Source: Pseudisothecium myosuroides
Lineage: Eukaryota; Streptophyta; Bryopsida; Hypnales; Lembophyllaceae
Length of the DNA stretch: 64,000 nt
NCBI GenBank assembly: GCA_951799445.1
Contig: OX637292.1
Span: 16,185,296 to 16,249,295, forward strand
Direction of reading: 5' to 3'
Each line of letters starts with the position of its first letter. Position 1 is the stretch's first letter. Under the pieces are notes generated by a model. That model ran no database searches. It saw only the letters and a list, made by a program, of their open reading frames with translations, and was not told the origin of the DNA. Both the position numbers and the translations under genes were made by a program. Below are positions 11,643 to 24,824 of the stretch, piece by piece.

Positions 11643-12082
11643 CATACATTTGAGGTGCTCCTTTGTTTGCCCACCCGTGCCAACTTGCATCGCATCCCAG
11701 CAGCAGCCCATGCTTGTTGTCACCTTCCTCACATAATAAACCCGGCAGCCCCCGATTCTTCATTCTTTCCAATGGGACTAGAAATTCATTAGTTGGAGTA
11801 TCTGCACTTTGAACGCAGTCAGGAAGATGACCAAAGCAATGTTTTTTTTATGCACAATTTTTCACCAATTGGCTACAACCAAAAGATGTTGGCTAATTTT
11901 CATTTTAGGAGTCAAAATAGCCAAATTACTACTATATTTTGAGATCTGAACCCAAATTTTACCTGGATATCACCTAATCTTGATATAGACATCACCAAAT
12001 ATCACACAAATATCACACAAATATCACACAAGTATTGAAGAAACAACTAGCTTACTTTTCCAAAATGAAAAACATTGGACCA

Positions 12083-12575
12083 AAGGTAGGGTATTCTAAA
12101 ACGGCGACTCCTACTCTCAAAGTGACCCACTAACACAAAGGTATATTTTGTTTCCTTCAATGTACCAATAGCATAACATTATTAACTATCACCGGGGGGT
12201 TCCCTTTTGCTCCCCCCAAATGAGGAGGCCCCTAGCAAATGGGACACGCATCTCTGACACCATAGAGAGAAAGTCAGCACACTGAACCAATGGAGTGTGC
12301 TACATTTAAACTAAATGCTCCCCCCAGGTATCTTGGGGAGGATTATACCTCCACCTGAAGGGAGGCTTCAGACGCAGTTAACAATGTTATGAGTGTACAT
12401 TTTTGGATTTAGACTTCAAAAATTCTGAACTAATTCCACACAAGGTCCAAAAAATATGAAACAACTTGGGTTAGATGCCAACTCCATTTTTCTTCCTACA
12501 ATAATCTGGTGAAATGTTTCAAGGAGTTTAGCTTCCCCAAAATGCAATCAGCTCTTAAAAGGTCTCTTTCAGTTT
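12083..12575 (-). mobile_element. MITE family C copy, reverse orientation, interrupted
   Basis: ATGAAACAACTTGGGTTAGA near 12,457 is the reverse complement of the family C core, and AAAGGTAGGG marks the left end. A second small MITE (12,172-12,391) splits the copy between ATGTACCAATAG and AGTGTACATTT, which are adjacent in uninterrupted relatives. Confidence 0.65.
12172..12391. mobile_element. 220-bp MITE nested in a family C copy
   Basis: The inverted ends are CATAACATTATTAAC and GTTAACAATGTTATG (one mismatch in 15). The interior is more GC-rich than the surroundings, with runs of C and G (CCGGGGGG, GCTCCCCCC). Superfamily not assigned. Confidence 0.6.
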
Positions 12576-14292
12576 AAGAGCAGACTCCCGAAGAGCAGCA
12601 TATTTTCACTTCTCATGCAGCCATTACGTTATGGAGATGAGAGGATTATTCGTACTTCTGTTGCAGGTAACTGGGATAGAATAGAAGGATATCTTCACTT
12701 CTCAGGCATGGAGCTGAAGCGAGAGTCTCAGTAGGGTATGTTCATTATACCTGCAAACTAACAAACAAAGAGAATTCACAATATGTACCCAAATCATACA
12801 TTTAGAGACATCAATTGTACAACACGGGTCAAAGTAAGGGTCAATAAGTAGAGATGATTTGCATTTCGATTGCGGTTCATAACTATGTAGAAACGGAAAA
12901 CTTCAAATTCTTTAGTGCTATATGCCCTCCAAATTCATCAAATCAAGAGTCATGAAGTATTGATTGGAAACTAGATTGGAATGGTTGTGCATTCATGCCC
13001 TATTGTTGTGTGAATTTGCCTTTAGGTATGTACGTCAACCCTTTCTATCTATAGTAGCTCTTGAGTTCCTGGTTGCATGGCATTGAATTAAATTTGGAGG
13101 GATGTAGGTGTATTAGCTCCTTTTTGTAAGAGCTGGCAAAATTTTAACCCCCCTCTAAAAGTGTTGATGTATGTGTATGTTGGCACGTGTAGTTTATAAC
13201 ACCTTCTATTGGCGATATGGTGATACGACAAAGAGTATATTTTAAAGATATTGAAAGCATTTGTCATAGAAAATTTTGAATAAAATACATATAAAAATTT
13301 GGCTTTTTATTGCCCACTCTCTTATCAAATAGTATTATTGCCATTGGTTTTGATCACAACATGCATTTTATATGGCATGGTGGTATTGAGTACAACAATG
13401 GTATCTCCAAAGATGAAATTGATAACTCCACACGATTCCATTATCATTTGACATTGTGCAATGTCTCATGAATGTCAATGGCAATACTAATATTGTACTG
13501 CTATTTATACATTTATAAAAAACCATGCATGAGGTTTGAAAACCAAAATGATACTTTTAAAAAGGGTTCTTTAAGATTACATATGGTTATACATGCTTTC
13601 ATAATTATGTATCTTTTGCGTAGGAAAAAATGAAAAAATTGAAGATGATATAATTTGAAGGAAAATTTATTTATTATTTTAAATTGTGAACAAATTTTTA
13701 TTTTTCACATGATAAACCTCCAATACTCTTATATGAAAGTAGCACATTCAATATTAGTCTTGACTATAAGTTTATGGTCATTTATGATTTTGTATTTGAG
13801 TCTTGTTTCTTAGAGATCTTAAGACTTTGAAATCTAGTTTTGCAATGAGCATGCAAAACTACCTTGCATGTATGGGAACTTGAATAGATTTTTTTTCCAA
13901 ACATTAGTTTTGGTGCTTAAAATAGATTTGAGTTATTATGTACACCAAATTATAAAAGCAATATTTTGGTACATGACATGCTTCTTGTATAGAGCCCTCT
14001 TAAAATTTCGGACTTGGTGCACGTAAATTATGGATATTTATGTGCCGCGGGTGCGCCATTTGCCGTTATTGAGGCTTTGCATGATGTATCCCTACGCGGA
14101 TATTCTAAGGGGCACTTCATATTGTAGCCAAAGGTCGAGAGGCCGTTGATTTCCACCAATGAGATTGCAAGAAACCAAAAATTTGACCTCTCAACCCTTC
14201 ACACTAGATGACAAAGTCCAAGGCCATTGCCCTCCAAAATGCCTCCATGGCAACTCTTTTTGATCAAGATGTCAAATTCTCGAGAAAGTTTG
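12576..14292. other. intergenic, no gene recognised
   Basis: Low-GC sequence with only short frames. No splice-site chain or RNA gene is seen. Confidence 0.5.
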
Positions 14293-14567
14293 CATTAGAT
14301 GAGATTGGGGAGGTCTGGAGGGCTGTTTTAGGCTTGTTCCCGGCTCTGTTCCTCCAGGCCTTAAAGAACGCCGTTGCTAGATTTTTTTTTAAAATTAAAA
14401 AAATTAAAATTCTTAAAATTAAAAACAAAGTTTTTTTTTCCGGAAATTGACGTGGCAGTCTCTCGGCCACGTCAACGCAGCTGCTGCAGTGCAGTTTCAG
14501 CCTGTTTTATAGGCTGGGAACTCTGGGGAACTCACAGCCCTCTAAAGGGTCTGAAAAACATCTAATG
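14293..14567. mobile_element. MITE family E copy (CATTAGATG ends)
   Basis: It starts CATTAGATG and ends CATCTAATG (exact inverse). The body contains a GACGTGGCAG..GGCCACGTC hairpin, GCTGCTGCAG, GGGAACTCTGGGGAACTC and an A/T-rich centre. The copy at 44,533 has the same ends and body in the opposite orientation. Non-coding. Confidence 0.75.
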
Positions 14568-14741
14568 GATAAGACAAGAATGGAAACCCAAACCATAATC
14601 GAGAGGCCGTCAAATTTTTTTCATAAAAAAGAAAATCAAAAACTACAATTTATTGCCTATTTTCAATCCATTTCTTCGGACTTTGAACAAAGTTCGGCCA
14701 CCCACTTCCACAACCTCTTGACTTGGACAGCCATAGTGTGA

Positions 14742-15349
14742 AGTTGTCCTAATGGTTGTAGCTACTGGAGAGCTATTAGGGAGACAATAGAGCACATATT
14801 ACGATTTTGTCGCCACACTTGCAAGGTGTGGAGTAAATTCAAGGACATCCGCCGGGCATTGGGGCTTCATGAGTCTTTGTCTTGGAGAGAAGCCAATATT
14901 GATATCACTCCTAGTTCTTTTGACCAAGACGGCCAATACTCACCTTCTGATCTCATCTTCAACATTGCTAATGATATTCTTTGTTCTGCCATTCTCTGGA
15001 GGTTTTGGTGTATACGGAATCACTTCATCTTGGAGGATAAAAATATTAATTCCACTCAAATTTGTGTCCTAGCTTGGTGGGATACCATCCTTGCCGGTGT
15101 GGCTTATAGGAACCACAACCTCTCCTATTTCAATAGATGTAGTAAAGAGAGTAAGGAAATCATTTGCCAAGAGTTTCTTAGTACTTGGTACAAAAATGAG
15201 GTTTTATGTTCACGTAGTTTCAGCCAACCTAAGTGGAATGTGCCTTCCAATCTCTTCCCTTAGATGACTCGGCCTCGTGAGCCGGATTGATTGTTTGTTT
15301 CTCTCTTTGTTTTTATGAGAGCACCGTCACTTTTCAAAAAAAAAAAAAA
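14742..15349 (+). pseudogene. LINE (non-LTR retrotransposon) 3' fragment with zf-RVT knuckle
   Basis: A frame open from 14,742 to the stop at 15,261-15,263 reads SCPNGCSYWRAIRETIEHIL, then RFC and KVWSKF. This is the C-x3-C ... ETIEH-x4-C zinc-knuckle pattern (zf-RVT) found at the C-terminus of plant LINE reverse transcriptases. A hydrophobic WRFWCIRN segment follows, as usual for that tail. An A-tract at about 15,336-15,349 marks the 3' end. The upstream endonuclease and RT parts are missing; a stop lies in frame at 14,739. It is a 5'-truncated dead copy, the usual outcome of target-primed reverse transcription. Confidence 0.8.
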
Positions 15350-15421
15350 TTAACCTAATGAAAGCCACCCCTCTCTCCTGCCGTGCCAAGTGCAATGTGA
15401 GGAGGTGTGGCAATGCTCTAC

Positions 15422-15678
15422 GGAGGACGCTAAATGTTGCCTTCGAAGGTGGGCCCTGCGGGCCGAATTTACCCCGAGAAAAACGCAGGAATTTTTTATT
15501 TGCTACAAAGTTGTTTTTTTGCAAATTCTGAATTCATATTTGCAATCAGAGACCCTGAATTAGCTAGAAGGGGTCTACAACATACCCAAGAACAGCACAA
15601 AATAGGGGCTCTTTTTTTACTTTTACCCCGGATTTACCCTTCAGGGCCCACCTTCGAAGGCAGCATTTAGCGTCTTGC
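15422..15678. mobile_element. Mutator-like MITE with 9-bp target duplication
   Basis: ATGCTCTAC occurs directly on both sides (15,413-15,421 and 15,679-15,687). The ends carry a 33-bp inverted repeat with one mismatch (starting GACGCTAAATG, 15,426; ending CATTTAGCGTC, 15,674). The 257-bp body shares internal sequence with the MITE at 3514. The 9-bp duplication and long inverted ends are typical of Mutator-like elements. The frame across it is not a gene. Confidence 0.9.
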
Positions 15679-18600
15679 ATGCTCTACCAACAAGAAACCA
15701 TTAAAAAAATGACTGATTTGCTCAAGCTGCCTGAGCCGCCATTTGAATTCCACCCCTCTGACAAGAGTACATCTATTTCTTATTTTTGTTTCTTAAATTG
15801 GTTCGACCTTTGCATCCACTGTCATTCTATAGAATGCTGAGGTGCCACATTTGAAACTTATTACAAGCACACAACTGCTGTCAATCCTCCTGGCATCGAA
15901 TGCAAGCTCAGATCTTCTGACGCTTCACAAAATAAAACCAAAGCCAGGCAAAAACTGAGCTCTGAGGGTGTAAATAGACTATTAGCCCATACGAGAAATT
16001 CCACTTACATCATGAAGGAATTGCTAATTATTCTGAAGGAACTGCTAATTTCAATTAAGATTCTCATGAAATGAGATCTTATTCTCCCATGAGTTCCGTC
16101 CGGCTCTCACTAGACACTCAAATCTTGCAGTCGCCACAAGTCACCGACATTTTATTCATTTGTGGATTGCAAAAAAAGGAGGCCCATGTGAATTCCATCT
16201 TTGGATTGTTATCATCTATTGAATGAAAAGGATAATTAATAAGAGTGCTTCGGTAACTTATCACATTGAATTGTGGTTTATTTCCATCACACAACTAACT
16301 CGTAACATTGTTTACAAATGACGCAGGGGTCTGTTTTGCATCTACATTGAACAAAATTGTCTTATATGACTTCTCAACCAATCCCAATCCTTGAATCAAC
16401 CGATAAGTCCTTCCTAGGGATCTTGCAAAGCGTAATACCTTTTTAGCATGAGGAAGACCATTGCATGGTTATACAATGTTATATATAGTATGTGGACCCA
16501 TTGTGGACCTTTTGGTCACTGTACATATTTAGATTGATTAGTTTCATAATTATTTTTTTGCAATAGAATGGCAAATTCAAGAATTTTTCACACATATTTT
16601 GGTGTGCTCATTTTTCACTAAAAACCACACATTATGTGTGGTCAAAGCAAAAACAAATAGCTTCCTATTGTTGTCCTTAGGAGAGACTATTCTTATCCTT
16701 TTGGACTCTATTATGGTTCTTTAAACTCCCTACACGGTTGCAATGGCAAACCAAAAGCATCCCTTCAAATGGTAGAATAATGAACCTTTGCCCTTGTATC
16801 TAAACTGCACGGGATGTTCTTGGAAGTTATAAAACATGGACTGTTCAATCCAATTCCACCCCTTTCAACTACAATTCAATTCCCTATACTGTTTTAACTA
16901 CATTAGAATGCCAAGAGGGTGCAAATTGGACCTCAACAATAGTATCTGAATTGGGCATGGGCCATTTTGGATACACACACCTTAGGGCATCACCTCCCAG
17001 CTTGAAAACTGACCTGAAAAGAGAATGATAAAGAAACCGAGTGATGTGCGAGGTAATCAACCACCAATCAACCAAGTTTTTTTTTGCAGGCCATCTAACA
17101 AGCTTGCAAAACCAGCCTTGTTTTCAGGTCTAGGGTGCCAACTTGCCTTGCAAACTGGATGACAAGTCATACCAGTTTGTAAGGCGGGTGGGCATGCCGA
17201 AATAATTTCAGTGTGCTTTACAGGAGCATATTTCAGGCATTGGAATCATTGTCATTGTGTCAACTCCAGTGGCAGTTGTTGTCAATATGAATATGATCGC
17301 CTGACCCAGTTCCTGCAGTCACGAAGTTCAGAACTGCTTGAAGAGACTCCGCAGGTTGGTAAGTTAGATCATTCAGTTTCACGTGGAGCTCCAGGTTTAG
17401 GATCCTGCTGTAAAACTCCATATCCCGTATTGCAACTACGGAATTTTACGAGTTGAGTATGGAATTCAGAACGTGAGTATGGGAATGTCGGGTTCTATTC
17501 CATACATTGAACTCCAAGAAGTTCTCAGTTTCAGCTCCACAGTGCAAAACGTTGGAGTATGGAATTCTGGGGGCTCGATCTGTTTCATACTCAAGCTGTG
17601 AAATTATATGGTTGCACTATGTAATTAGGTCAATGGACTTTTAGGTTTTCATGTTGTCCTCAGAACACAGGGAGATTATCCTTGTTCCGATCGGAGACTA
17701 TTAGAAGTTTACCAAATGAGTTTTGCACTCGCAAACTTAGAAAATCAGCTGCATTAATTTTTTCCCTGATAGCCACACTGGTAACCCTGAAATGGCAATC
17801 CGGGAATCAGAGATAATTTATAACCCTCTGGAACTTAGAAGAATTAACTGGATATTGGAAACTGAAACCGATTGATGTTTTTTGTTGTAATCACTAATCA
17901 GGATTTGAAATGATTGAGGTCTAAGCTTAATTCCCGCAATGGCGATTGATACTTTGAAAGGCCTTCATTGAGTTCATTCTCTAAACTTCCAAGTACATGA
18001 ATTTACGTCAATCAGATTCATCACCACGGATGGTTGTTAATGTGCTGGCGTGGTGGAACTGCCACGAACTGACTGGTGGTGTGAAGGTTGCCAGGTTTGT
18101 TATGAGAAGAGCATGACTAGCTAGGCACGGGAGTTCCACGGGATGTCATTTCTCATAACGAGACTCTATGCTCACAACTTCACATCACGTAGCTTGCAGC
18201 ATTATTGGACCTGCGTTCTCTTGAGTTCTTTACAAACTATTTGATGTACTTCTTAATGGGATTGAATCTGCAACACCAAGGTACCTAAATGTAATTAGGT
18301 GCATGAATGGTATCGGCAAATGGGCAACCAAATAGGGTACTTGGATGTGCTTGCAGTGCACCAAGAGATTGAGAGGGGTGATTGAAGTCTTCAATCACTA
18401 CATTAAATATCTACCATCTAATGACATGATTTGGAGCGCCAAATTGTGACATTCAACGACACAAAATTCGAAAAATGAGAACTATTACAAATTTATGTTT
18501 CAAGGGTTCAAGCCTTGAAAGTGCCGTAGTTGATTATTTCCACAAACTTATTAAAATAGATGTTACTTGTATGTGCAATTTTACTTCAAGTTCAACATCA

Positions 18601-21049
18601 TATTAGCTAGTGTGAGGTGTTCTATCTCAATCAATGATTTGTACTTGTGCATCTAATGACTAGTTATCGATACAAAATGTGAAGCGGAACTTGTTCAACT
18701 TTGAGTGAAATAAACAATCCAAATAGACACATCATTCAATTATCCCTTGAGCAATCCAAAGTTCATATTCTGGAAGATGAACATTTCCTTCCAACACCTG
18801 TCCACAATTACATAAATACTTCTCCATAATCTATTTTTCTAGCATCTTGGTTGGATTTAAAGAAAAAATTTAAAAATAGTTAGAGACATTTTGGAAATCA
18901 ACAGCCTTGTTTGCCTAATTTAACTGATATAATAGGAGTTAAAAATTTGATGCTAAATTTTTGAAGTTGCAATGATAGATTTGATCTTAGATTAACTACC
19001 TTGAGATTTGGTCTTGTAGAAGACTAAAGTTTGCAACTTTGACTTTGACTTCATGGAATTAAGGTCATAAACAAGTTTTTAGCCTTACATACCAATCATT
19101 TCTACTTCAAATATTTATTAGGCAAAGGAAAGCCACTAGTATAATGCAATTATTGCAAATATAGTCCCTAAGCTCTATTCAATTTTGAAGAAGTTGAAAA
19201 TCTATATGCTAAAAAATACACATGATTATAAGATTCTCTCTATATCCCCCCATTTTTTTCCTTGCGTAATACATCTTTCATCGTAGAAAAACAAAAATAG
19301 TAAATGCATGAAAATTGAATAGTGAGTTTTGATAGTCCAATGACTAAGAGATTTTTACTAATGGATTTCACAATTGGCTTCTAAATTGTATGAAGCGAAA
19401 ATCTTAGAATGAAGGGGAATATGCTTGAATTCTTTATAAAATTTTCTTTCTATAAACTAATTACATTTGAAACATTCAAACACTATAATCATGAGATCTT
19501 GCAAAAATGACCATTCCAGTAGAGATATTTGTTAGATTGTCCAAACACAATATGTATACGAGATTTGAAAATCTATACTAAACTCTGCATAGAACCTGCC
19601 AAACTGGTGGAAAATTGACTCTAGACAATGGCTTCTTTTTCCAATTTGAGCTAATAATGATCATCCTTATTGTATGTGGCTTGTTTTCTCAATTTGAGCT
19701 AGACATTTTAGACCTTGTAATCTCCTAAATTAAATTCTAGATATAATTCATATTCTTATTTCTATTATTCGCAAAAGCAAAGCCTTTAATCCTATCTACA
19801 TGACTTTAGAACACAAGCTTATATGTTTCCACTTCAATAGGCCCACAATTGTACCTTTCTATATGAAAAGCCTAAATGAGTGAGTTGAGAAGTTGGACAC
19901 TATAGTCATTGGAGTAGGGATTTTATTTTCAAATTTTCAAGGTAATATTACTTGCAATCTTGGAGTCATAATTCAAACTATAAATATATAAATGATCTAT
20001 TCATCATTTTTTTATTCAATTATATATACATTTATTTAAATATGATATTGATAATATTATTATTCTTTAAATTCTTTTGGATAATTTTTAATGATTTCAT
20101 CCATCCCCAAATCAATGATGATTTTGCAAAATGTTCCAATACTTATTTTCAAAATCACCACTCTCCAAATTAAATCCTTGCAATAAAGTGCTTCACTTTA
20201 GTACTGACAAATCTAATAAACTAACAAAGTTAACAAGTTCAAAGGATGAATTTCTTATTACAAATGCTTCTTATAAAATAATTACATAAAATTGTTGAAT
20301 AACCATTTGAACTTGGTTCTTACAAATTAAGTTTTCTAAACTTTTATTGGAACTTGGTAAGAATCAAAGGACATTCAAGACTCTCCTAACATACATTTAT
20401 TAGATACCATACCATAAACTATAAATTTTTATAGTAATAAAAATAGATATACCTAAAATCAACTTTGGACTCTCATCAATATAGATGTATATTTTTGGAC
20501 AAAATATGCAAAGGTTGACATTAGAAACAAGTCACTCTCAGGTGCAATTACCTTCAACCAAACACGGCTTCGACCAAACACGGAATGACAAAAAGCTTCT
20601 ACACATAATTTCTCATCTTTTTTAAATTAATTTTTTTCAAGTTCAAAAGTTCAAAGTTTTAAATTTTAGATATTGTAGTCAATTTTTGTATTTTTTGTAT
20701 TAGTTCCAAAGTTTTTATAGTATCATAAGAAGTACATGTCCAAATACCTAGCGACCTAATACGCCATCAATGAGACAACTCACAAAACAAGTCATGTGGA
20801 CTCACTCATGTTGGCTCATAAGAAATATCATGCACTGCTACAACAAACCCCATAGCTACTCAAAAAATAACAAATGTACCACATATTTGTCAAGCCCTAA
20901 ACCAACTGACTTAACCTTGGAGCACTCCGACGTCCATTTTCTGGACGATGAACAGATTCAGATCCTTGTTTCTGTCTCATTCCTGCTTGGATGAAAGTCA
21001 TCCTAATTTTTGGTGATACTTTATCAAGTTGTTGTCCTATCCATCGGTT
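15679..21049. other. long intergenic stretch, no convincing gene
   Basis: No family is recognised in any frame. One exon-like patch (about 17,266-17,355, reading LTQFLQSRSSELLEETP and followed by GTTGGTAAG) has a coding look but no partners. A 21-bp palindrome (GTGATTGAAG-T-CTTCAATCAC) lies near 18,380. The region 18.5-20.8 kb is very AT-rich. Confidence 0.45.
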
Positions 21050-21487
21050 GGATTTGGTGTTACTAGAATATATACATTTCTAAAATTACAAATGTGGAAG
21101 TATGTCAAGTGGTCAATTTGCATTGACTTTAGTTCAAAACTAGATGTGCAAAAATGAGGTCAAAGATGTAAAGGTCACAAAAATTTCAAAAAATCACCAT
21201 ATGAAGAGAACCTTATTTCAAATCCATTCCAACAAGTTTTACTCAAAAAATGATAATATTTTACTTGTAATTGAATTTAGAAGGGATTCTGAAATTTTCT
21301 TTTCAAAATTTATAGAAAAAGATTGGTGATAGCATTAGTAGATCTAACCGTACGGATAGAATTTAAAAAGCAAAATCTACAACTTTCATTTGTATACCAA
21401 TTCCAAAATATTCTTCCAAATTGTAGTTTATAATGGTTTTTCTCAAATCATCAATTTTGGAGATGAATCCAGACGTTTAGGGGTTAA
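21050..21487 (+). mobile_element. probable decayed right half of family A
   Basis: The right end TTTAGGGGTTAA (about 21,478-21,485) matches the family A terminus plus its TTAA. Upstream sequence is AT-rich and only loosely similar to the family body. No matching left end was located. Confidence 0.35.
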
Positions 21488-21953
21488 AGTTTTGTCACTA
21501 GAATTAGGGCACACCTTCGGAAACTGGTTTCGAGTGATCTAAGTTCCTACCTTATGCGGCCTTGGGATGGGATTTCACCCTCCCGATTGATCTTTCTCCA
21601 AACAATGCCCACGTCGACAAACAACCGCCGGAGCTAGGTTCCAATGAAATCCACATGCCAGAGTTTTACGAAGAGGAATCGAAGGGGTTGAAAGGAGTAC
21701 GTGTAACAGTACACTAGAATTCAAAATAGTCAACAGCAAGGGTACAATTGCGACAACGAGAACTCGCATTTTTACAAAAAGAAACATAAATAACAATCTT
21801 TGCTGATTAGAACTGATCGACTCAGAACCTAACTCAAAAATAGGTAAAGTGTAATATCTTGAACATTTATCCAGTATTCAACCATCGGGTTCAAACAATC
21901 CTCTAATTCACAGAGAACTTAAAAAAAAATTCACTTTTCACAATCATAATTCT

Positions 21954-24807
21954 CTATACTCCAGTCATTGTGATAACCACCTTCCGTGCAGAGGCATGAT
22001 CGCGGTGTTCACACAGCCAAATCCCCTGAACACAAGTCCAGAATACACCAAACATATTAAAAAATTAAAAATTAAATAAAACAATAAACAAAGATTGTCG
22101 AAAAACGCATGCTTAGGTGATTATTGTGTATTGACAAGATGCAAAGACACTGGACCAAATTAAGCCAATCGCATACTCACATGAACATTGAGACAGCATG
22201 GACAATGTTCTCATGAGACGGAACTTCAATGTCCCCAAAATGAGGCAATGAATCGTTAAACAGGAAGTATCACTATATAGACCCTATTCGCAGTGAGCAT
22301 TCAAAGAGCTGTTGCTTTAATCCTACTGCATCATAATTTTCGGTGATTTCAAGTTTAATATGGAACCAGACGTTTCAAGTTAAGTCTCAAATCCAAGGTT
22401 TTTCCAAATCAAATGCAATGAGACCATATCCCACTAATAATAACACTCAACTCCATGTCTATTGTGTCTACGATTGGAGGTTCATGAAATTACCTGCCAT
22501 GTTCCTAAATTGAGTCGACCATCAGTGATTGGAATTCTGCACAATAAAGAATGAGCATGGTAAAATGGGTTAAACAACCTCCATATGAATAGCCCCGTTG
22601 TGAAAGATAGTCACTACCTAATCCTTTTATACCTTACTGACTGAGGTTTTCTAGATTCTAGTCGGCAAGAAAAGCTTGAACTGCATTACTCACAAATTGC
22701 GCTTAATCAAATGACAGACTGTTCCAGAAATTTCAAAAAGAGAAAAAAAAACTACTTGAGTGAACGATACACGGCATTAATTATTTCAATCAACTAATGA
22801 AAATCATAATTGTTAAAAAAGATACAGAAATAGGACTCCACCACTGAGTATACGAGAATATGAGTGAGAAGAACATACGAGAGTGCGCAACCAAATACGG
22901 ATGACTTGATATGTGCTGGCATATCATCGGGTCCTGCAGAACAATGTAAACGTAACGGTTGATGAAAACTCATAATCATATAAAAGGGAGGAAAACATGA
23001 ATTGGGATCTGTGTCATAAAAGCAAGCAATTTTGAAAAGAATACTCCTCACTACCTTGATGCATATAGAATCATGTACTCTACTACTTGTATAACAGTAC
23101 AGATACTGAATATTATATGAAGCAGAATAAAGCTTCAAATGGAAAATAAGTGCAATCTATCAAGTATAAAGTCTAGACTGTCTCAAAAACTTACCTTCTA
23201 TCGTGTGCTTCCAAGGTGCTTTCCGCCCCTACAAGATATCATGACGCACAGCCCACCAGATCAAACCACCAATGCACAGAGATTTGCGATTCCTAGAAAG
23301 ACTACATAATGAAGACTCAAATAAAAGAGCTTAAAACACTGGCTACAAGAAAGATATATCTACTGTATCGTTAAGCACAAGCATGCAGCCTCAAATCCAG
23401 CTTAATTACACATCCAGAGACAGCATGGCAAAAAATTTACTTACCTCAGGTACGGTCCCAGTCAGCCAAGTTTCGACGTCATCGAGAACATCATTGTCAT
23501 AGTTTTCATTGATTGTAAGCGAGGCACTGGTGTGCTGCACTGTTATGAGCAAATACACCACCCTCAATTTGAGATGGGGAAAATTTAAGCACACTCTAAA
23601 ATTCAGACTATAAACTCGTTTGCATCTTGTCACGGATTACCAATTTGTTAAACTCTCCAAGCTCACCATACGCGACCAAAACTGACAATCTATGCGCCCT
23701 GAACTCGAAAAATTAAACAGACAAGTACAAATTCAAAAACTACCATCGTTTCTGGGCGCTATAGCAGGCCAAGGATGATGCTAATATTGCCAGGAAGGTA
23801 GTTACTTACAAAAGAAATGAGCAAGACCACATTGGAAATGAGCCAAATCAGCCTCCACATCTTTCAAAATCTGTCAATAAATAAACAGACCCGTTAGCTA
23901 CAAGGACACTAATAAAATGCTTCTAAATTCCGCGAAGACTATCTCCAACCCATTTGCTACTGACCAATCCTTCAATATGCAAGGGAGTTTCCACCATTTG
24001 CAAGAGACACACTAGCTATCCTATACCTCATTCCAGACAAAGACAATGAACTCCTAGGGAATTCCTTTATTCTGTAAATTTTCAGCAGACCTTATCACAA
24101 AACCTTGAAGCCAGATTCGGGCTTCATCCGCGGGGTCTTCAAAGTACGGGTCTGGAGGGAAGAAAAACTATAATATGCTTATAGGACGCTAAGTTTCCTC
24201 CTCCAGGTCCTCTATGGTACAAACTAGCCCACAGTGCAGTAGTGTAGAGTAGTACAGAGTTCCATTCCACAACCTAGGCTGGCGGGGGAAATTTTGAGGA
24301 CATGGATGACAAGGTAGCCTTCACTGATTAAATAGTGATAATTTTAATGCATTTTCTACAACTGAAAAAATGGATGCAAAGAACGAAGCATGTAACGGCA
24401 AGTGAGAATATTGTAATAAGGTATGTATTTTGATAAATTTCTACTAAAAATAATAATCAGTAGAGTAGAGACAGCCAGCAGAGTCTAGTAGCAGTGATAA
24501 ACGTGGAGTGACGAAGGTTTGTTTGCCATTGGGAAATAGAGCACTCTAATTGATTCCTGAATTGATAGAATGCAGCTTTTTTGCAAGTGTAATTGTAAAG
24601 AGAAGGGCTTGGACTCTTGAAACGATTGGAGGAGAAGTTACACCAAGCCAGAGGATTGCAATGTGATGTTCTTACAGTAGGTGTAACAAGATGGCAGCCA
24701 CGCTTAGCAGCAGGGAGTGTGACTGTTTTCTGCGCCCACTTGGGCACCTTAGCAGCGTCTCCACCAACAAAGCTCGACGATGACTTCTTCCTCTTGTCCT
24801 GCTCCAT
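21954..24807 (-). CDS. UPF0047 / YjbQ-family protein, complete 7-exon gene
   Basis: Coding exons on the minus strand are 24807-24676, 23870-23810, 23539-23445, 23228-23195, 22933-22879, 22536-22494 and 22025-21954. All have GT donors and AG acceptors, and phases close exactly to 163 residues plus TAG. The product opens with a short Lys/Ser-rich leader, then KWAQKTVTLP and RGCHLVTPT. The family hallmarks follow: LAHFFLQHTSASLTINENYD (encoded across exons 2-3), GRKAPWKHTIEGPDDMPAHI (exons 4-5), and GTWQGIWLCEHRD (exons 6-7). These include the conserved His, Asn, Asp and Glu positions of YjbQ-like proteins. Bacterial relatives have been linked to thiamine-phosphate synthase-like activity, but the plant role is not established. 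Length is typical. The start was set at ATG 24,807 because the upstream in-frame codon is TTG. No target peptide is obvious. Confidence 0.93.
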
Positions 24808-24824
24808 ATCTTCCAATAAAATAG

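Noticed and set aside
11253..11772. Several overlapping frames on both strands at 11.3-11.8 kb
   Set aside because: They are caused by locally high GC. Only the short ATG frame at 11,463 was kept, at low confidence.
15434..15670. 78-codon frame
   Set aside because: It runs from one inverted end of a MITE to the other; the palindromic ends create the frame.
17211..17456. 81-codon frame with an LTQFLQSRSSELLEE stretch, vaguely like part of a methyltransferase
   Set aside because: Similarity is too weak and no further exon or motif supports it.
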